This document shows positions 35,670-43,975 of a stretch of 64,000 nucleotides of DNA, one piece after another. Source of the stretch: Halomonas sp. GD1P12 (lineage in GTDB: Bacteria > Pseudomonadota > Gammaproteobacteria > Pseudomonadales > Halomonadaceae); the NCBI RefSeq assembly GCF_025725645.1, contig NZ_CP107007.1, positions 186,001-250,000 of the forward strand, read 5' to 3'. The translations under genes and the position numbers were made by a program. The notes beneath the pieces were generated by a model. It ran no database searches and had not been told where the DNA came from. It worked only from the letters and a program-made list of their open reading frames with translations. Position 1 is the first letter of the stretch. Every line of letters begins with the position of its first letter.

Positions 35670-37096
35670 CTGAGACGACACACGCCGATGTTTCACGGGT
35701 CATCATCGTCGACGATGACCGCGCCATTCGCTGGGTGCTGGAGCGCGCCCTGGCGCAGCCGGACCTTGACGTGGAATGTATCGAACGCGCCGACACCGCC
35801 CTCGAGCGGCTTTTGAACGACCCGCCGGACGTGCTGGTCACCGATATCCGCATGCCGGGCATCGACGGGTTGGATTTGATGTCGCGCGTACGTGAAGCTC
35901 ATCCGGATTTGCCGGTCATCGTCATGACCGCCCACTCGGATCTGGACAGCGCCGTGGCCTCCTACCAGGGCGGGGCGTTCGAGTACCTGCCCAAGCCTTT
36001 CGATGTGGACGAGGCGCTGGCGCTGGTGCGCCGCGCCGTGGCCCACGCCCGTGAGCGCCAGCGCCCGGTGAGCGTGCCGGAGGGGCTCAACGCCGAGATC
36101 ATCGGCGAAGCGCCCGCCATGCAGGAGGTGTTTCGCGCCATCGGCCGGCTGTCGCACTCGCATATCACCGTCTTGATCAACGGCGAATCCGGCACCGGCA
36201 AGGAGCGAGTCGCCCAGGCGCTTCACCAGCACAGCCCTCGGGCCGGCAAGCCGTTCATCGCGCTGAACATGGCCGCCATTCCCCGTGACCTGATCGAATC
36301 CGAGCTGTTCGGCCACGAGAAGGGTGCCTTTACCGGCGCCAACGCCCTGCGCCAGGGGCGCTTCGAGCAGGCCAACGGCGGCACGCTGTTTCTCGACGAG
36401 ATCGGCGACATGCCCGCGGAAACCCAGACGCGGCTTCTGCGCGTGCTGGCCGACGGCGAGTTCTACCGCGTCGGTGGGCACACCTCGGTGAAGGTGGACG
36501 TGCGCATCATCGCCGCGACGCACCAGAACCTGGAGTCGCTGGTTGACGAAGGGCGTTTTCGCGAGGATCTGTTTCACCGCTTGAACGTCATTCGCGTGCA
36601 CCTGCCCAGGCTTTCCGAGCGCCGCGAGGACATCCCCAGGCTTACGCGCCACTTTCTCGCCGAGGCTGCCAAGGAGCTCGCCACGGACATCAAGGTGCTC
36701 ACTTCTGATGCCGAAACGCACCTGACCAAACTGGACTGGCCGGGCAACGTGCGTCAGCTCGAAAATATCTGCCGGTGGCTTACGGTCATGGCGTCGGGCC
36801 GCGAAATTCTGATCGAGGATTTACCGCCGGAACTTCGCACCGTGGGCGCTTCGTCAGTCAGCGCGCAGGGCGACTGGCGCAGCGCGTTTCGTGGTTGGGC
36901 GGATCACGCGTTGGCCGAAGGCCATACGCACCTGCTGGAGGAGGCGGTGCCGGATTTCGAGCGGATCCTGATCGAAACCGCGCTCAAACATACCGGCGGG
37001 CGCAAGGGCGAGGCCGCCGAGCTTTTGGGATGGGGGCGCAACACGCTCACCCGCAAGCTGAAAACGCTGCTGCCGGCGCTGGCCGACGAGGCTTGA
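35666..37096 (+). CDS. glnG: Nitrogen regulation response regulator NtrC
   Basis: A 476-aa sigma-54 activator. Receiver domain with phospho-acceptor D60 (VLVTDIRMPG), AAA+ domain with Walker A GESGTGKERV, the sigma-54 contact motif ESELFGHEKGAFTGA, and Walker B GGTLFLDEIGDMP, then a C-terminal Fis-type helix-turn-helix (ALKHTGGRKGEAAELLGWGR). Expected to act at the glnA promoter and at the palindromes before glnL. Confidence 0.97.
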   Translation: MTETTHADVSRVIIVDDDRAIRWVLERALAQPDLDVECIERADTALERLLNDPPDVLVTDIRMPGIDGLDLMSRVREAHPDLPVIVMTAHSDLDSAVASYQGGAFEYLPKPFDVDEALALVRRAVAHARERQRPVSVPEGLNAEIIGEAPAMQEVFRAIGRLSHSHITVLINGESGTGKERVAQALHQHSPRAGKPFIALNMAAIPRDLIESELFGHEKGAFTGANALRQGRFEQANGGTLFLDEIGDMPAETQTRLLRVLADGEFYRVGGHTSVKVDVRIIAATHQNLESLVDEGRFREDLFHRLNVIRVHLPRLSERREDIPRLTRHFLAEAAKELATDIKVLTSDAETHLTKLDWPGNVRQLENICRWLTVMASGREILIEDLPPELRTVGASSVSAQGDWRSAFRGWADHALAEGHTHLLEEAVPDFERILIETALKHTGGRKGEAAELLGWGRNTLTRKLKTLLPALADEA

Positions 37097-37147
37097 GGCG
37101 AGCCGCTTGGCATGCCGTCAGACCGATACGTGACGTAAGGTGAGGGC

Positions 37148-37666
37148 TTACGCTGTTTGGCAAAGCGCCAGAAACTGCTCGAAATCGCGCAGAATCAGCG
37201 GAAGGCTCGCGTGCAGGCGGTGGTCGTCGTCCACCATGCGAAGCGACAGCCGCTGGCGGTGGGCGTGCTCGATCACAGGCTCACAAGGCACCACGTCGTC
37301 ACGCCAGCCGTGAATGATGTGAGTGTGGCGGGCGCCAAGCGTGACCGTGGTTTCAGGGTAGTCCGGCATGCCGAGCGCCGGCGCCAATAAAAAGCACCCG
37401 AGTATCGGGTGGCGCTGGCTGACGGCGGCGCTCAAAAAACCGCCCAGACTCGACCCGGCCATGATGCAGTGAGCCGGGTCGTCGCCGCGGGTTTCAAGCG
37501 TCGCCAGCAGGTGAGTAAAGCGCGCCTGATGACTTGGCTGGTCGCGATAGTCCATCACGACCGCCTCGCAATCCTCACGGGCTTCCACGACGCGCTTGAG
37601 CGCCTGTACTTTCAGCGCCTCGGGCCCGCTTTCGAGCCCGTGGGATAGATAGACATGGGTCAGCAT
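37148..37666 (-). CDS. YqiA-like alpha/beta-hydrolase (esterase)
   Basis: A 172-aa protein of the YqiA/UPF0227 type. It begins MLTHVYLSHGLESGPEALKV and has the nucleophile elbow GSSLGG and a C-terminal catalytic-like DDDHRLH. The physiological substrate is unknown. Its ATG overlaps the entericidin stop by one base (TAATG at 37664-37668), so the two are coupled. A small CGTAAG/CTTACG hairpin (37134-37152) overlaps its 3' end. Confidence 0.85.
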   Translation of the reverse strand: MLTHVYLSHGLESGPEALKVQALKRVVEAREDCEAVVMDYRDQPSHQARFTHLLATLETRGDDPAHCIMAGSSLGGFLSAAVSQRHPILGCFLLAPALGMPDYPETTVTLGARHTHIIHGWRDDVVPCEPVIEHAHRQRLSLRMVDDDHRLHASLPLILRDFEQFLALCQTA

Positions 37667-37800
37667 TAATCCTCCGCCGCGTCCTGAACGACCTTGCCTC
37701 CCTGTTCGATATCGCGGCCCATTCCCTGAAACGTATTGCAGCCACTTACCATGAGAAGCGTCATCAACAGCGAAAGACCCAAAGCAATAGAGCGTTTCAT
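37666..37800 (-). CDS. Entericidin A/B family lipoprotein
   Basis: A 44-aa lipoprotein: MKRSIALGLSLLMTLLMVSG precedes the lipobox Cys, followed by NTFQGMGRDIEQGGKVVQDA and a short acidic end. This is the standard entericidin layout. The start is ATG 37800 behind GGATACACACC; the longer frame upstream has no support. Entericidins are small cell-envelope lipoproteins, in E. coli linked to stationary-phase lysis and osmotic stress. Confidence 0.92.
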   Translation of the reverse strand: MKRSIALGLSLLMTLLMVSGCNTFQGMGRDIEQGGKVVQDAAED

Positions 37801-38654
37801 TGGTGTGTATCCGTCGTTAAAAATCGTCGTTGTGCGAAAAGCCTTTACCGGCAGGCGCATGGAGCCGGGCGATGGCCGCCTCATTTGAAAGGCTGCCTTG
37901 GCTAACTTTAGCCAGCAATGCCCGCTTTGGTAAGCAAAACTTACGGCTTTCATGCATCGAAAAGCGCGGCTAAAACCGCTGCTTTTCGAGTCTGATCAGT
38001 AGAGGGACTGCCAAGTGAGCGCGCGGGCATCCATGCAACTTTGAGATCACGGCTTACTGCGAATAAATCGAAAGGCCGCTCGGCACTGAGCCAACGTGTC
38101 GTGCCGGGCCGTCGTTATTGTCGCATGTGCCACATCTATACAGATTAAAAGCCGTTATAGGCACTGTTGAGTTCGATGGTGTAAAGCAGTTCGATGCTTC
38201 AGGGTTATGATAAATAAGAGTTTTATTGTTTTTAATTCGATGTTGGCCCGCTCCCTGCAGTATCAAGTCAAGAGCTGCCGCAATGAGTTAGTGAAGCTTA
38301 ATCGGTTTGAGCAGGCTACAGAAGAGACAGGATGGCATGGAGCCAAAGGGAAACGGATTTTTACGGACACTAGTCTGCTCACTCTTATCGGCGCAAGGCG
38401 GCGCCGACATCACGGCCAGGGAGCGGCGGCGATGCAAACTGGCCATTTCGTTTTTACGAGATGGCTTTTTTGCGTTCACAGGAAAGTGCTAATGATCTGA
38501 TATTTATACGCATTTGTTCATCGAGTGGTGGTAGGGAAGTGTCTGTATAAAATTTTATACGGATGGGTATCCCGTTTTGGTCTATCCTCAGGGATAAACC
38601 AACCCAGCAGCTAGAAAACGTCAACGTTCAGCTGCCTACTCAGGGACAAGCGTC
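37801..38654. other. Intergenic region without a convincing gene
   Basis: About 850 bases with frames of 60-97 codons on both strands, none with a plausible protein or a ribosome binding site. A perfect 16-bp palindrome, GTATAAAATTTTATAC, lies at 38545-38560, about 95 bases upstream of the next small gene, and is listed separately. Confidence 0.5.
38545..38560. promoter_or_regulatory. Perfect 16-bp AT-rich palindrome
   Basis: GTATAAAATTTTATAC is a perfect dyad in an otherwise unstructured region upstream of a 44-aa membrane-protein gene. It could be an operator and also contains -10-like TATAAA elements. The cognate protein is unknown. Confidence 0.45.
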
Positions 38655-38789
38655 ATGGCAATGGCTCTCATGTTCGTCATGTTTATTTTGTTTTTAGGGT
38701 TTTCCGGGGTGGGTGTTTACGTCATGGTCAAGACCTCATCCAGAACGGCTCAGGAAAAGCTCGACGACCTCCCGCCTGATCTCAAGTAA
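38655..38789 (+). CDS. Small single-span membrane protein
   Basis: A 44-aa frame: MAMALMFVMFILFLGFSGVG starts a hydrophobic helix (about residues 2-24), followed by a charged tail VKTSSRTAQEKLDDLPPDLK. An AGGGACAAG ribosome binding site precedes the ATG and a strong terminator follows 37 bases after the stop, so it has the layout of a real monocistronic gene. Family not recognised. Confidence 0.72.
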   Translation: MAMALMFVMFILFLGFSGVGVYVMVKTSSRTAQEKLDDLPPDLK

Positions 38790-38825
38790 GCCTTCATTTT
38801 CTTTTATCCGCCATTACCCACTTTC

Positions 38826-38862
38826 AACGACTGGCGCCCGCGTTTGCGGGCGCCAGTCGTTT
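38826..38862. terminator. Bidirectional terminator
   Basis: A 16-bp stem AACGACTGGCGCCCGC pairs with its complement around a GTTT loop and has T residues on both sides. It lies between the small plus-strand gene and the convergent GltS gene. Confidence 0.93.
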
Positions 38863-38875
38863 CGTTGGGCGCTTT

Positions 38876-40333
38876 TCAGCGCTGACTGCCTTGCCAGCGC
38901 CCCTTGCCGCGATCAGGTACCATGCGCCCGAAGTACAGAAGGCCAAACGCCAACCAGCCAAGCGTTAGCACGGTGGTAAGAATCAAGACGGCGAGCGCGC
39001 CGAATTCGGCGATCAGGGGCAGGGCGGCGGCGGTGAACAGCCCCCCACCCACGATCGGCTCGAACATCAGCTGCTTGTAACCAAAGCTTTCGAGGGCGCC
39101 GGATTCGTTTTTGGGGTCGGCCATACGCATGAGCAGAAGCCCCGTTACCGTGACCCCCATGGATTGGCCGAAGTCGCCGATGCCACGCTCGAACCAGTGG
39201 TGGGGAATGATGCGCGGCGCCAGCACGATCAGCACGAAAAGCCCCCAGGCGATGCCGGCAAAGGCCAGCAGCAAAAAGGGAATCAGGTACTCGCTGAGCG
39301 TGGTCAACGACAGCGTAGCCAGTGCCGCCACGATGGTGAAATCAAGCGCAGTGCCCGCGATACGCGACATGGTGCGGGTGGAGACATGGCGCTCCAGATT
39401 AAAGCGCATGACGATCAGCTGTACGATCACCCCGCCGATCATGGCGATGGGGAAAAGCGGTACGTGAGCCAGAATTTCGAGCCCGCCGTTTTGCGCCCAG
39501 GTCACCTGCTCGATCCATTGAAGCCCGGACAGCAGCAGCCAGCCGATCACGATCGCCACCCCGACCAGCCCGATATGCAGGCTCAGCGGGTCGGTGGTGC
39601 CGGCTTCCTGGGTCAGATCCTTTTTGAATTCGCTGAACTCACCGGCCGACGGGCGCTCTTCGTCGCGAAGGGTCTCGTCTGGCGCTCCCTCCTCTTGCTG
39701 CTTTTCTGGCGTCACGACGCCGCGGCGCGCGGCGATATTGATCATCAGCGTGCCGATCAGTACGCCAGAGACGATCCCGACCGTGGCAAGCCCGAGCGCG
39801 AGATCCGCGCCCTCCTCGAAACCCAGCTCCGCGAAGGTGTCGCCCATGCCGGCGGCGGTGCCGTGGCCGCCTTCGAAGCCGATTTCGATCAGCGCTCCGG
39901 CCATGGGGTTCATGCCAAACACCGGGGCCAGTACCAAAAGCGCAAGTGACAGCCCCACCACGTATTGCCCCCAGGCCATGGTCTGTCCCACCACGACCTG
40001 GGGGCCGGCGCGCATCCAGATCGTTTTAATGCCGGGAATGGTCTTGCCGATGAACAGCGCCGCGAACACCACGTTGATCAAAAGCCCGGGCAGCGATGCC
40101 CAGCTTTCCTGCACGTAAGCGGGAAAAAGCCCTGCGCTTTCTTCGAACACTTCGGGCATGAAGCGGCCGAGCACGTCCGGGCCCATCAGCAGGAGCAGCA
40201 GGCCGGCGATCACGGAGCTTGGAAGGAAAAGGCGTCTGAGCCAGCCGATTTTCAGACGAAGGGCGTTGCTGAGTAGAAGCGCCAGCCCAATGAGGACCAG
40301 CGCAACGAAGAGGTCACCGACGGTCATGGTCAT
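38876..40333 (-). CDS. gltS: GltS-type sodium/glutamate symporter family protein
   Basis: A 485-aa inner-membrane protein with about eleven helices and a hydrophilic central loop (about residues 205-245). Two family repeats are visible: IEIGFEGGHGTAAGMGDTFA near residue 150 and GIGDFGQSMGVTVTGLLLMR in the second half. It is longer than E. coli GltS (about 400 aa) mainly because of the acidic loop, so the substrate could differ from glutamate. A GGGAGTGATGAC ribosome binding site precedes the ATG. Confidence 0.87.
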   Translation of the reverse strand: MTMTVGDLFVALVLIGLALLLSNALRLKIGWLRRLFLPSSVIAGLLLLLMGPDVLGRFMPEVFEESAGLFPAYVQESWASLPGLLINVVFAALFIGKTIPGIKTIWMRAGPQVVVGQTMAWGQYVVGLSLALLVLAPVFGMNPMAGALIEIGFEGGHGTAAGMGDTFAELGFEEGADLALGLATVGIVSGVLIGTLMINIAARRGVVTPEKQQEEGAPDETLRDEERPSAGEFSEFKKDLTQEAGTTDPLSLHIGLVGVAIVIGWLLLSGLQWIEQVTWAQNGGLEILAHVPLFPIAMIGGVIVQLIVMRFNLERHVSTRTMSRIAGTALDFTIVAALATLSLTTLSEYLIPFLLLAFAGIAWGLFVLIVLAPRIIPHHWFERGIGDFGQSMGVTVTGLLLMRMADPKNESGALESFGYKQLMFEPIVGGGLFTAAALPLIAEFGALAVLILTTVLTLGWLAFGLLYFGRMVPDRGKGRWQGSQR

Positions 40334-40434
40334 GTCATCACTCCCTGATGAGCAGGAGGGGCGCCTTACGCCGCTAAAGAATACGTAAGCACTCCGAGTG
40401 AGTTAACCGTAGTGGTTTTTTAATCAAAGCGCTA

Positions 40435-40974
40435 TCAGGGCACCAGATAAAGGCTGAGCAGCGCAAAGCCGTAGCCGATCAGCGCGCCCGCCAGCACATC
40501 GCTTGCGTAATGAAGCCCAAGCCCTACTCGCGAAATCGCGATCAGCGTGCTTAACGGCAACACGACGACCAGAAGCCAGGGCGTGTGGGCGGCGACCATC
40601 ACACTGAACATCACCGCGTGCATGGTGTGCCCGCTTGGAAAGCTGTAGCGGTCGCGGGCGGGTTCGCCGCAGTGAACGCCGCCCAGATAGGTGATGAACG
40701 GGCGCTCGCGGCAAAGCCGGGTCTTGATCAGCCGGTACACCGTCAGCGCCAGCAGCGCGATGGCGCTGTACTGCAGCATCCGCTGGCTGCCGTTCGGGGT
40801 GAGCCAGGGTTGGGCGGCAATGAGCGCCACCCACACCGGCCAATCGCCCAGCCGGCTGGCGGTTTGCAGTACGCGCCGCCACACCGGGTTCAGCGAAAGC
40901 CGAGTGACGCGCTGGCAAAAGCGCCACTCCCACGTATCAAGACGATCGAATGCGACAAGCGGGCGAGAGCGCAT
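40435..40974 (-). CDS. PAP2-type membrane phosphatase
   Basis: A 179-aa protein with the three PAP2 motifs: KTRLCRERP (residues about 84-92), PSGH (113-116) and SRVGLGLHYASDVLAG (148-163), interleaved with four or five membrane helices. Such enzymes dephosphorylate phosphatidate or undecaprenyl diphosphate. The 5' end overlaps the upstream glycosyltransferase by 38 bases, so the two are coupled. Confidence 0.9.
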   Translation of the reverse strand: MRSRPLVAFDRLDTWEWRFCQRVTRLSLNPVWRRVLQTASRLGDWPVWVALIAAQPWLTPNGSQRMLQYSAIALLALTVYRLIKTRLCRERPFITYLGGVHCGEPARDRYSFPSGHTMHAVMFSVMVAAHTPWLLVVVLPLSTLIAISRVGLGLHYASDVLAGALIGYGFALLSLYLVP

Positions 40975-42100
40975 GATGGGCCTCCTGGGCGGTATGCAGG
41001 TAACGCTTGAACTGTTCGGCGATGCCGCTCCAGCTGTGCTCCAGCACGCTGAGCCGGGCCGTTCGGCCCAGGCGCGCGTAGTCGGCCGGGTGCTGGCAGA
41101 GTTCGGCGGCGGCCTGATGAAACCCCCTGGGGTCGTCGGGGGCGATACTCAGGCCGTTATGGCCGTGCCGAATCAGCTCGGCGCTGGCGGCGTGATCGAA
41201 GGCCACTACCGCCAGGCCGCTGGCCATGGCCTCGGTGATCACGTTACCCCAGGTTTCGGAAAGCGAGGGAAACACGAAGATATCGGCGCTGGCGTAGTGG
41301 CGAGCGAGACTCGGCTGATCCAGAAAGCCGGTGAAGTGGGCCTGGGGGAGCGCCTTTTGCAACTGCGCCCGCGCCGGGCCGTCGCCGACGATCACCTGCG
41401 CCATGTCCGGGCGCACCTCGCGCATGGCCTGAAAGGTCTCGACCAGCAGCGTCAGGTTTTTCTCTGCCGCCAGTCGCCCGGCGTAGAGCGCCACGCTCTG
41501 GTGCTCGTTCACACCCCACTGATCGCGTAGGGTGTCGTCGCGGTGGGCCGGCGAGAAGTGCTCGCCGTCGATCCCGCGGGAGAGCACGCTGACATCGCGA
41601 ATGCCCGCCTTGTGCAGGGTGCGGGCCTGGGCGTGGGTAGGCACCAGCGTCAGCGCGCAGCCGTTGTGGAAGTGACGCAGGTAGCGAAGGGTCGCCGCGC
41701 TCAGCCAGCCGATGCCGTAGTCATGGCAGTAGTGGTCGAAGTTGGTGTGCCAGCCCGCCACGCAAACGATGCCGAGCTTGCGCGCTGCCCGCCGGGCGGC
41801 CAGCCCCAGCGGGCCTTGTGTGGCGAGATAAACCGCATCCGGTGGATGCTTTTTCCAGAATCGCGTGAGCATTCCAGGCGTTGCCAGGCCCACCTGAACC
41901 TCGGCGTAGCCGGGTAGCGGCAGCCGGTAAACCTGAAGCTCTTCCCCCGGCGTCGATCGCGGCTTTTGGGCACGCGGGGCGGGGCGCACGACATCGACCT
42001 GAACGTCCAGGCGGTCGAGCTCGCAGGCCAGGCGATTGAGCGTATGGGCCACACCGTTGATATCCGGTGCCCAGGTTTCACTCACAATACAAAGCCGCAT
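40937..42100 (-). CDS. Family 4 glycosyltransferase
   Basis: A 387-aa GT-B enzyme. The N-terminal acceptor half begins MRLCIVSETWAPDINGVAHT, as in the MgtA/SQD2-like lipid glycosyltransferases. The donor half has ALYAGRLAAEKNLTLLVETF, VIVGDGPARAQLQ and the E-x7-E motif SETWGNVITEAMASG. Probably transfers a hexose to a diacylglycerol or similar lipid; the overlap with a PAP2 phosphatase gene supports a lipid pathway. Acceptor and donor are inference. Confidence 0.87.
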   Translation of the reverse strand: MRLCIVSETWAPDINGVAHTLNRLACELDRLDVQVDVVRPAPRAQKPRSTPGEELQVYRLPLPGYAEVQVGLATPGMLTRFWKKHPPDAVYLATQGPLGLAARRAARKLGIVCVAGWHTNFDHYCHDYGIGWLSAATLRYLRHFHNGCALTLVPTHAQARTLHKAGIRDVSVLSRGIDGEHFSPAHRDDTLRDQWGVNEHQSVALYAGRLAAEKNLTLLVETFQAMREVRPDMAQVIVGDGPARAQLQKALPQAHFTGFLDQPSLARHYASADIFVFPSLSETWGNVITEAMASGLAVVAFDHAASAELIRHGHNGLSIAPDDPRGFHQAAAELCQHPADYARLGRTARLSVLEHSWSGIAEQFKRYLHTAQEAHHALSPACRIRSS

Positions 42101-42255
42101 CGCTTTCGTCCCCTGCCCAAGGTGTGCTCCCAGTGTGGCAAGAGACGATGACAGCGACGGGACAATCAGGTGACGAACGCGTGACAGGCCAACGCCGCTC
42201 GCCGGGCCCCTGACGCGCTATTAAAGCGCGGGTACCGGGGCGGCGCCGAAGGCGG

Positions 42256-43116
42256 TTAGAGGTCGGCTCTCACCGACCAAAGCTCTGGAAAGAACTGCAG
42301 CTCCAGCGCTTTTTTGAGATAGCCCACGCCCGAGGTGCCGCCGGTGCCGCTGCGCTGGCCGATGATACGCTCCACCGTTTTCATGTGGCTAAAGCGCCAT
42401 TTGTGAAAGTTGTACTCGGTATCGATCAGCTTCTCGGCAAGCTCGTAGAGATCCCAATGGCGCTCCGAGTGGCGGTAGATGGTCGACCAGGCGGCCTCGA
42501 CCTCGGGTGAGGCGACGTAGGGTGTCGACCAGTCGCGCTCAAGCGACGACGACGGCAGCTCGAAGCCTCGCCGCGCCAGCAGCTGCAGGCAGACATCGTA
42601 GAGGCTGGGGGCGGCAAGCACCTCTTGCAGCCGCTGGTAGTGGGCCGGGTGGCGGCGGTGCGCTTCGGCCAGGCGGGGGTGCTTGTTGCCGAGCAGAAAC
42701 TCGAGCTCGCGGTACTGGTACGACTGAAACCCCGAACTCTGGCCCAGGCTGTCGCGAAAGGCGAGATAGTCGGAAGGCGTCATGGTGGCGAGCACTTCCC
42801 AGGCGTTGATCATCTGCGCCTGGATGCGTGCCACCCGGGTGAGCATCTTGAACGCCGGGCGCAGCGCATCGGTCTCGATCGCGCTGGCCGCCGCGTGGGC
42901 CTCGTGCAGGCACTGCTTCAGCCACAGCTCCGAGACCTGGTGAATGATCACGAACAGCATCTCGTCGTGCTGATCGCTGATCGGGTTCTGACAGGTGAGC
43001 AGCGGCGCCAGATCCAGGTACTCGCCGTAGCTCATGGGCTGGTCCCAGTGCACCTGCTGCTCGTTGTCCAGATTGACGGCGCCGCGCTCAGACGGGGTCG
43101 GCGAATCGTTATGCAT
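42256..43116 (-). CDS. kynA: Tryptophan 2,3-dioxygenase
   Basis: A 286-aa haem enzyme that opens the indole ring of tryptophan to N-formylkynurenine, the first step of the kynurenine pathway. Motifs: YGEYLDLAPLL, DEMLFVIIHQVSELWLKQCL, GFQSYQYRELEFLLGNKH and the C-terminal TGGTSGVGYLKKAL. The start is ATG 43116 (GGGAGATATTCCCC upstream), overlapping the end of the formamidase gene. Last gene of the kyn operon. Confidence 0.97.
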   Translation of the reverse strand: MHNDSPTPSERGAVNLDNEQQVHWDQPMSYGEYLDLAPLLTCQNPISDQHDEMLFVIIHQVSELWLKQCLHEAHAAASAIETDALRPAFKMLTRVARIQAQMINAWEVLATMTPSDYLAFRDSLGQSSGFQSYQYRELEFLLGNKHPRLAEAHRRHPAHYQRLQEVLAAPSLYDVCLQLLARRGFELPSSSLERDWSTPYVASPEVEAAWSTIYRHSERHWDLYELAEKLIDTEYNFHKWRFSHMKTVERIIGQRSGTGGTSGVGYLKKALELQFFPELWSVRADL

Positions 43117-43975
43117 GGGGAATATCTCCCGTGTCGTGCTCGAGCGCCGTATCGGCGTACTCGAGAATGTCGAAATGGTCACGTTCGGCCAGCAGGGTGA
43201 CCGTTGCCGGCACGCCCTCGCGGCGGGCCTTCGCCGCCAGCGCCTCGCCCTGCTGCTGAAACACCGGCGGGTCCTGCTCGCCGTGAATCAGCTCCAGCGT
43301 CGGTAGCCCGGTCAGTGGCAGGCACAAGGGGCTCAGCCGGGTCGCACGATCCTCATCCAGGTCGAGCGGCCGAGCGATCGAGGTGCCGAGCAGCGGACGC
43401 AGATCAAAGACGCCGCTGATCAGCCACAAGGCTTCGATCGCCTGGCGGCACGCCGGCGCAAGGCCGCTCATCAGCGCCAGGTGCGCGCCGGCGCTGTGAC
43501 CGCCAAGGCGCACCCGGTCGCTCAAACCGAGCGTCTCGCGCTTATCGAGCAGGTAGCGCACTCCGCGGATGCTCTCCCCAATCTGCGTCTCCAGCGAGGC
43601 GTCCGGGGCCAGCGGGTAGTTCAACGAGGCAAAGGCCCAGCCGCGCGCCAGCCAGCGCTCTGCCATGAAGTCGGTGGCGGTAGCGTCGAGCGCCTGCCAG
43701 TAGCCGCCGTGAAAAAAGATCATCAGCGGCCAAGGGCCGTCGCCCGCCGGGCGATGCAGGTGCAGCCAGGCGTGGTCCGCGTCGCCATAGGCCAGGCGCA
43801 GGGGCGGGTACCGCTCGCGAAGCGTTCGGCCCTGTTCGGCCTGCTGTGCCAGGCTCGCATCGGCATCGCGCGCCCACTGGCTGGGCGAGTGGGCATGCTC
43901 GCGCGCCGCTAGACTCTGTTCACCAGGATTCTGTCCATCGAGATTCTGCTCTTCGAGACCCGGCCCGTCCTGCAT
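43109..43975 (-). CDS. Kynurenine formamidase, esterase/lipase type
   Basis: A 288-aa alpha/beta-hydrolase with the oxyanion motif HGGYW (89-93), nucleophile elbow GHSAGAH (S161) and late acidic and His residues (HGEQDPP, RDHFDILE). HGG-x-W with this context is typical of arylformamidases, which hydrolyse N-formylkynurenine. It is not the metal-dependent KynB type. It sits between kynU and kynA with overlaps on both sides (TGATG with kynU), matching the pathway. The N terminus has three five-residue units (LEEQN, LDGQN, PGEQS). Confidence 0.87.
   Translation of the reverse strand: MQDGPGLEEQNLDGQNPGEQSLAAREHAHSPSQWARDADASLAQQAEQGRTLRERYPPLRLAYGDADHAWLHLHRPAGDGPWPLMIFFHGGYWQALDATATDFMAERWLARGWAFASLNYPLAPDASLETQIGESIRGVRYLLDKRETLGLSDRVRLGGHSAGAHLALMSGLAPACRQAIEALWLISGVFDLRPLLGTSIARPLDLDEDRATRLSPLCLPLTGLPTLELIHGEQDPPVFQQQGEALAAKARREGVPATVTLLAERDHFDILEYADTALEHDTGDIPHA
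43912..43956. repeat. Three tandem 15-bp units in the formamidase gene
   Basis: Units at 43912-43926, 43927-43941 and 43942-43956 (GACTCTGTTCACCAG, GATTCTGTCCATCGA, GATTCTGCTCTTCGA on the plus strand). They encode the Gln/Glu/Asn-rich pentapeptides at the N terminus of the formamidase. Confidence 0.85.

Noticed and set aside
38207..38500. 97-codon plus-strand frame in the gap before the small membrane protein
   Set aside because: No ribosome binding site, odd composition and an overlapping frame on the other strand; not protein-like.
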